From Scatophagus argus (lineage: Eukaryota; Chordata; Actinopteri; Scatophagidae), in NCBI RefSeq assembly GCF_020382885.2, contig NC_058506.1, positions 3,596,001-3,660,000 on the forward strand: DNA of 64,000 nucleotides, in the 5' to 3' direction. Of this stretch, positions 38,101 through 64,000 are shown in pieces; within the stretch, counting starts at the first letter, position 1; each line of letters starts with the position of its first letter. The translations under genes were made by a program, and so were the position numbers. The notes beneath the pieces were generated by a model. It ran no database searches, was not told the origin of the DNA, and was given only the letters and a program-made list of their open reading frames with translations.

Positions 38101-40189
38101 ACAACATGGTCGCCTTTTGACACTTTTGCTGGAGTGTTCAGTGAGCTGGGAACTCTTTTAGCCATGCTACCAGCATTTATTACAGGCCAGCCCTTTGGTA
38201 CAGACTGAAGTATTGGACTAGTGTGAAGTCTTTACAGATATTCATCGTTCCCTGATGATATATCTGGCTGATTTTCTGTGACTTTTTCTCTTGCACCAGA
38301 CACTGAAACATGTGGTTTTGATTCCAGTGTCTCAGCAACTCTTGCATGTCTCAATGAAAAGGAAGAATTGTACTAATTTTGGAGCATCATAACCGTATTA
38401 GACCACCTTAAGCCAATATAATATATTATAAGCACATTCAAGTCCCCATTGTACTGTATGTAGTAACACACGTATACATTCCGTATTGAGCCGTGTTTTA
38501 CATGCGATGTCGATGATGCTCAAAGTTGTCATTGTACCCTTTTTTTTCTTTTATTAAACCATGCAGCAGTTTAAAAGTACATTCAACCTTTTGTCTGATA
38601 TTTACTGCACAGTACACCCCTTTATCGGTGCATAAAGAAGTCCCAGAAATGTCTGGGAATGTTTAACATTTAAATAACAGAAGGGTTTAAAGAGGATAAT
38701 ACCTTTGATTTGATCATAACCTCACAATGTATCATGAAGTTAAAGCTAGGATTAGAGAAATAGGGATTGAGCTCTTTATGACCATGCAGCGAATGATTTT
38801 AATCCAATCTCCGTACCTAAACAGTCCACTGGGACGAACGTTGAAGAGAATTATTTGCCATATGGCTGAATGATTGGAAAAAAAAAAAGGCAACAAATTA
38901 ACGTGACTGGTGAGGAAATGAGTCAGTGCCAAGTTAATTGGATGTCTTGGCTTTGTGTGTGTATTTTGTCAACAGCACAGATCAGCAACTATGTATCTGT
39001 TGTAAATAGTTTGCATTTGGTTAGTTGGATTTTGCTCATTCTCATGCATTTACTTACAATAGTCTTTAAATACTGTATGTCTTTCATGGTTTTGTGTTCT
39101 TTTATATGAAGTCCATAATTCCTTGACTTGCATTTTGTGACAAGTAAATAAATAAGATGTGACAGTCCAAGAATAGAAAAAATGTAACCAGAATGAAACA
39201 CTAAAGTGTATTGAATATCAAGAAATGCCAGTATGTAAGTGAGTGTGTTTGTTCCCTCTCATTTGCAGGCAGTCTGTAGCTGCCTGCAACTGGAGCAAAA
39301 TAAGTTGTACAGTATGGTTTCTAATAATAATATTCCATTTGAAAAGGGTAGTGGGGTGTGGAGTATAGTGCCAAATAGAGGAAGAGGAGGTGTGCACATT
39401 AGAATGAACACAGCACCAGAAGTGGAAGGACACCAAACCCCCTCGCTGCTGGGAGCCAATGAGGTTGACAGGGAGGGGGATTAGGCAAATTCAGCACAAA
39501 CAAAAAAAAAAATACTTTGTATTCAGTGTGTGAGAAATAGCGCATGTTTTCCTCCCTGCCATTTTGGTTCGGATGGTTGGAGTCAGTGATAATGATCTGT
39601 TTTATTTTGGGGATGCCTGGCTGGAAGCACATGCAGGGGCCAGACAGGCGGTGACAGGTCCTGTATTCCTGGTGCATAGCTTGTTCATGTGCAGGTCTGA
39701 TGTGGATGCTAAGTCTAAGAGACAGACACTGTATCTGGGCGGAGGGCTAAAGCCTGGCTCGCCTGCTACAGTATTTGAACATAAATGGGCCACGTTAAAT
39801 TCAAACAGTCACATGGCAGGGGATGTCACTGCAGTTACCATTGTGTCAGTGCCTTCAAAATCATTTCACATTCAACATGTAATGCAAATGTGACTTCACA
39901 ACACCATGCCTGGAAAACATGAAATTAATGTTTTCGTGCTCAACGTTCAAAAGGAAACATTTATCCTCTGCCTGTTCCCCACATGTCTCTTTGGATAGTC
40001 AAAATAATCCTTTAAGAAGTTAATGAGGTCTGCATTTGACATTTTTAGGTTCACTGTTATATATTAATAAGGAGGTCACACCTTATCATTTCAAATAGAC
40101 TATATTTATACCACCAAGTCTTCAGTATGGAGTGCATTTGCTTTTTTTTTCACTTATTAATCCATAGTCTTCTCCTCCTGTGGCTTGAA

Positions 40190-40475
40190 TGGAGGTGAAG
40201 TCATGCAGGCGGCTGTGGATGCCTGACATGGCTGCCGTTTGATGCCCCCTGGTGCATTGGGGGGGTCGCTGCTTATATTTGTCAAGGTCAATTAATGAAT
40301 GCAGGGGTAAAGGCTGGCAGGATCCCCAAAACGCCCCTGGGGCTCATAAATTATCCAGAAAACACATTAAAAGACAGGATCTGAGCTCCACCAATTAAGA
40401 TAATTTAGCCTTTTTTTCCCTTCACCAAATGCCTACATGGTATCCAGTCAGGTGTAGCCTACATCATTCCCTCTG
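40190..40475 (+). promoter_or_regulatory. Candidate distal promoter/enhancer element of dscam
   Basis: Non-repetitive segment 1.2-1.5 kb before the dscam start codon with TCAAGGTCA at 40282-40290 (consensus for monomeric nuclear receptors such as ERR and NR5A), directly abutting ATTAATGAAT, plus further ATTA homeodomain cores (ccaattaagataatt near 40391-40405). Mixed AT/GC blocks without low complexity are typical of conserved non-coding DNA, but conservation itself cannot be seen from one sequence. Confidence 0.35.
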
Positions 40476-40479
40476 CTTC

Positions 40480-41501
40480 CCTCCCTCCCTCAGCATCCGT
40501 CCTCCAGCCTGCTACACCACAGCATTGTCGGCGTACCACAGAAGGATGTCCTGCACGGGCTAATTCTCTTTTGCTTGTGTTATTGTACACTTTTTTCATC
40601 TCTGACTGGGACACCGTGATCCGCCTTCTCTGTGATTAAACCAAAGAAAAGAGTTTTCTTTGCGTTTCTTCAGAGGTTGAGCCGTGCGCCCCCTCAACCC
40701 CCCCACCCCGTCCCTCACCCACCCCTGCACCTTTAAGGCAATGGAGAGGGAGAAAAGCGGCTGCGGAGAAGCAGGCGAGGGTTTATTCCACAGTGCTCTG
40801 AGGCAGGGCAGGTTTTAAGCGCAGGGACTAGTGTGCGCAGTTTGTGTGTGCGGCTGCGGGGGGAAGATGCGTGTGCTTGTTGCTCGCCGGACGGAGAGAG
40901 GCGGCGAAGAGAGAATGAGTTTTCAGCGCAGCTAACAATCAACTCCGTGCGCTCTTCAATCCTCTAAAAAAATCCAACTTTTACGCATTTTTTCCATGCA
41001 CCTGAGATGACACGCTTGGCTGTTTACAGAGCATAGACATCTAATTTATTTATTTATTTATTATTGATTCTTTTCTTTATTCTGATTTTGGAGCCTTTTG
41101 TATTTTGGTTTGTTTTTTTTTGGTTTGTTTTTTTTGTTTTTTTTGTTTTTATTGTTTAACCGTGGAGTTGGGTGTGCGCATAGGCAGTTTGTCCTATGCG
41201 TCTCCAGCCTCTGACTCAGCAGCAGCAGCAGCAGCGGCAGCGGCAGCGGCACAGCTCACCTGGACCGGAGCGCACCGAGCCGAGCTCCCTCATGTTCCAC
41301 GCAGAGCAGCGCTCCGACACGGGGGGACGGCTGCACTGAGGCCCGGCGCGGTGCGGTGCGGTCAGTCCAGAAAAGCGGAGACGCACAGTTCTGGATCATA
41401 TACTATCTCCCGCCGTACCAGGAGACAATCAGCAGCAGGAAAAAGAAGCTCAAACCTCCTCCTCTTCATCTTCTTCCCAACGTGAAGGATTGAGAGAAAG
41501 A

Positions 41502-41548
<47 letters not shown>

Positions 41549-41710
41549 GCAAGGAGAAAGACAGAGAGAGAGAGAGAGAGAGATTTGCAAGCTCCCCTTT
41601 CTTTCATTGCAATTGACTTGTTGAAGAAATAAAAGGAAGAAATAACAAGAAGAAAGAGTGCGGGGAGAGAAAAGAAAAAGCATAAGCTTGGATATTGAAC
41701 GGAGCGGGGC
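40480..41710 (+). promoter_or_regulatory. dscam promoter and GC-rich 5' UTR
   Basis: GC and CpG content rise sharply around 40680-40930 and 41200-41410 compared with the AT-rich flanks, resembling a CpG island. No convincing TATA box is seen. The 5' UTR probably includes a CAG/CGGCAG trinucleotide run (about 41218-41252) and a long (GA)n tract (41492-41582) close to the start codon. A 126-codon upstream open frame (41105-41485) lies in this region. The transcription start is not determinable here. Confidence 0.6.
41492..41582. repeat. (GA)n purine tract in the dscam 5' UTR
   Basis: Two GA runs separated by 'aacgcaaggagaaagaca'. They lie on the purine strand of the presumed transcript, 130-220 bases before the start codon. 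Confidence 0.9.
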
Positions 41711-62685
<20,975 letters not shown>

Positions 62686-63479
62686 GTAAGGCATAGTATC
62701 TTTATCTACTGCAGTAACTAATGTCTGAGAGTCCAAGCATGTTGTAATGTGAAATTTGAATTTGGTCTTATAGTATAGTTACTGATACGGATCTTATTTG
62801 CCTCTTTGCCAGGTTGTTCCTATGAAATTCATATTCATATTTCATCAGTTTTAAATTTGTTAAATTTAAACACAGCCTGGGTGGTTGTTTTTTACTACAA
62901 TATTTTAGATATTGTACATGTACCATAAATCAATGGTATGAGAATCATTGTGAGCCATCAGGTCAGTTGTGGTTGGAAATATGCTGATTGGAGTTACAGC
63001 ACATAAGGAGATTTGTTTATGGTTCCAAGTCGCCCGCTGGAATAAATAAACATTGTTGCTGTGATTGCAGTGGAATAAGTCAAGGTGTCATGGTGTGAAA
63101 AAAACAAAAATATGGGGAACAGCTGCAACAGTTGCATTTTCAGTTCACAATGAAAGGAGAAAGTGCTGCCTGGCTCTGATGGCTGATCCAACAGGTGCCC
63201 TTTAGTGCAGAAGAGGAAGGTACAGGGAATTCCCGGAAGTCTTGTTTGATATTAATAAGCAAGACTTCCTGGATTTTCTTTTTTGCCCTTACAGCTACAT
63301 CTTCAGCTTACGGGAAACTTAAACTTAAATTTCAAACCTTTATTGTCAGTATATTTCATGGTCCTCTTTTCCAGCTGTGCTACAGCTTTGACTGTACAGC
63401 TGGTGTGAATTACCTGTTCTGTTAAACGTGATCATAACGTGATATCGCAGTTATTGTTGGAACATAATTGTGAATGCAG

Positions 63480-63511
<32 letters not shown>

Positions 63512-64000
63512 ATCTGACTTAACAAAACTTCCAGCTAGCTAGGCCCATTGTGTGTGAGCGTGTGTGTGTGTTTGTGTGTGTGTGATGGTGGGGGGGCATG
63601 TGTGTGTATCCACGTCTGTCTGACCCAATGACAGTGAGGTCCTGCTCCTCTTTCTCTGCCTGGTCTTCCACGAGAGCACAGGCTGCCAGCCATGTCACTT
63701 AGTCTCAGTGTATTGACCCATTTCTCTGGCTGATAGGGAGCACTGCAGCACTGCGATCATTCAAATCACTTAAATGGAACGCTCGCCTGCGTGATTGTTT
63801 CCCAGCCCTGGGGGGCAAATTCACTTTATGTGGGGCATTTAGCAAACTCAATAGACAAGAGCTAATGTCATTTTGCTTTTGGATGGAGGGCAAATGCTGG
63901 CTAGCGACTTTTTCTTTCTTTTTTTTTTTTTTTTTTTTTTGACATTTCACATTTGTCTGCTGAGGCGAAATCGGCCATGTTGAAATCTATAGCAATCTCT
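62686..64000. other. Start of dscam intron 3, with (GT)n microsatellites
   Basis: Follows the GTAAGG donor at 62686. No further dscam exon is visible before the window ends. (GT)n runs occupy about 63482-63511 and, interrupted, about 63549-63605. A T-rich tract at 63909-63940 produces a lysine-rich minus-strand frame that is not a gene. Confidence 0.8.

Larger units (their letters stand above)
23850..40480. other. Large intergenic region between tmprss2 and dscam
   Basis: About 16.6 kb without a supportable coding gene. Human has bace2, fam3b and mx genes in the corresponding interval; I saw nothing resembling them. Contents include repeat copies (27974-28077, about 28800-29105, 30653-30835), microsatellites (29604-29625, 32090-32136, 35120-35160), exon-like splice signals at 25.1-26.0 kb, and a GC-richer block at 34120-34660. 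The remainder is AT-rich with no feature I can name. Confidence 0.6.

Noticed and set aside
41105..41485. A real 126-residue protein
   Set aside because: Poly-alanine arises from a trinucleotide repeat, the N-terminus from a T/G tract, and no domain is visible. Treated only as a possible upstream open frame.

Overview
This window is nuclear DNA of a ray-finned (almost certainly teleost) fish. The genes are split by GT-AG introns, many of them only 80-150 bp. The intergenic DNA is AT-rich, full of microsatellites, and carries repeat families familiar from teleost genomes. Four protein-coding genes can be rebuilt exon by exon, all on the + strand.

Layout: (1) 2182-5663, a secreted matrix metalloproteinase of 10 coding exons and 485 codons, most like MMP20 (enamelysin). 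(2) 7769-15473, acat1, mitochondrial acetyl-CoA acetyltransferase, 12 exons and 420 codons. Its 2.5 kb intron 10 holds a 1.43 kb hAT transposon nested in inverted Tc1/mariner fragments. (3) 18054-23597, tmprss2, a type II transmembrane serine protease, 13 coding exons and 480 codons. (4) 41711-beyond 64000, the start of dscam: exon 1 (signal peptide), a 20.3 kb intron, and exons 2 and 3 (Ig1 and the start of Ig2). The gene runs off the window. A GC-rich block at about 40.5-41.5 kb looks like the dscam promoter and 5' UTR.

The mmp20/acat1 pair corresponds to human 11q22 and the tmprss2/dscam pair to human 21q22, so the 15.5-18 kb interval is a synteny junction relative to human. The four proteins do not form one pathway: they act in matrix proteolysis, mitochondrial ketone-body/isoleucine metabolism, cell-surface proteolysis and neuronal adhesion. 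No operon-like logic is expected or seen.

Other content: a decayed DIRS-type retrotransposon (about 6.4-7.2 kb), a tRNA-derived SINE (3084-3401) and a 3' fragment of the same family (27974-28077), two copies of a teleost MITE-like repeat (about 28.8-29.1 and 61.4-61.6 kb), other dispersed repeats, and many simple repeats. The 23.6-40.5 kb intergenic region and dscam intron 1 contain no convincing additional coding gene, but do hold several GC-richer, motif-dense segments that could be regulatory. I found no new biological system. The best leads are an E-box cluster with a 16-bp palindrome in dscam intron 1, a PPPY motif in the TMPRSS2 tail, orphan exon-like signals at 25.1-26.0 kb, and the nested transposons.
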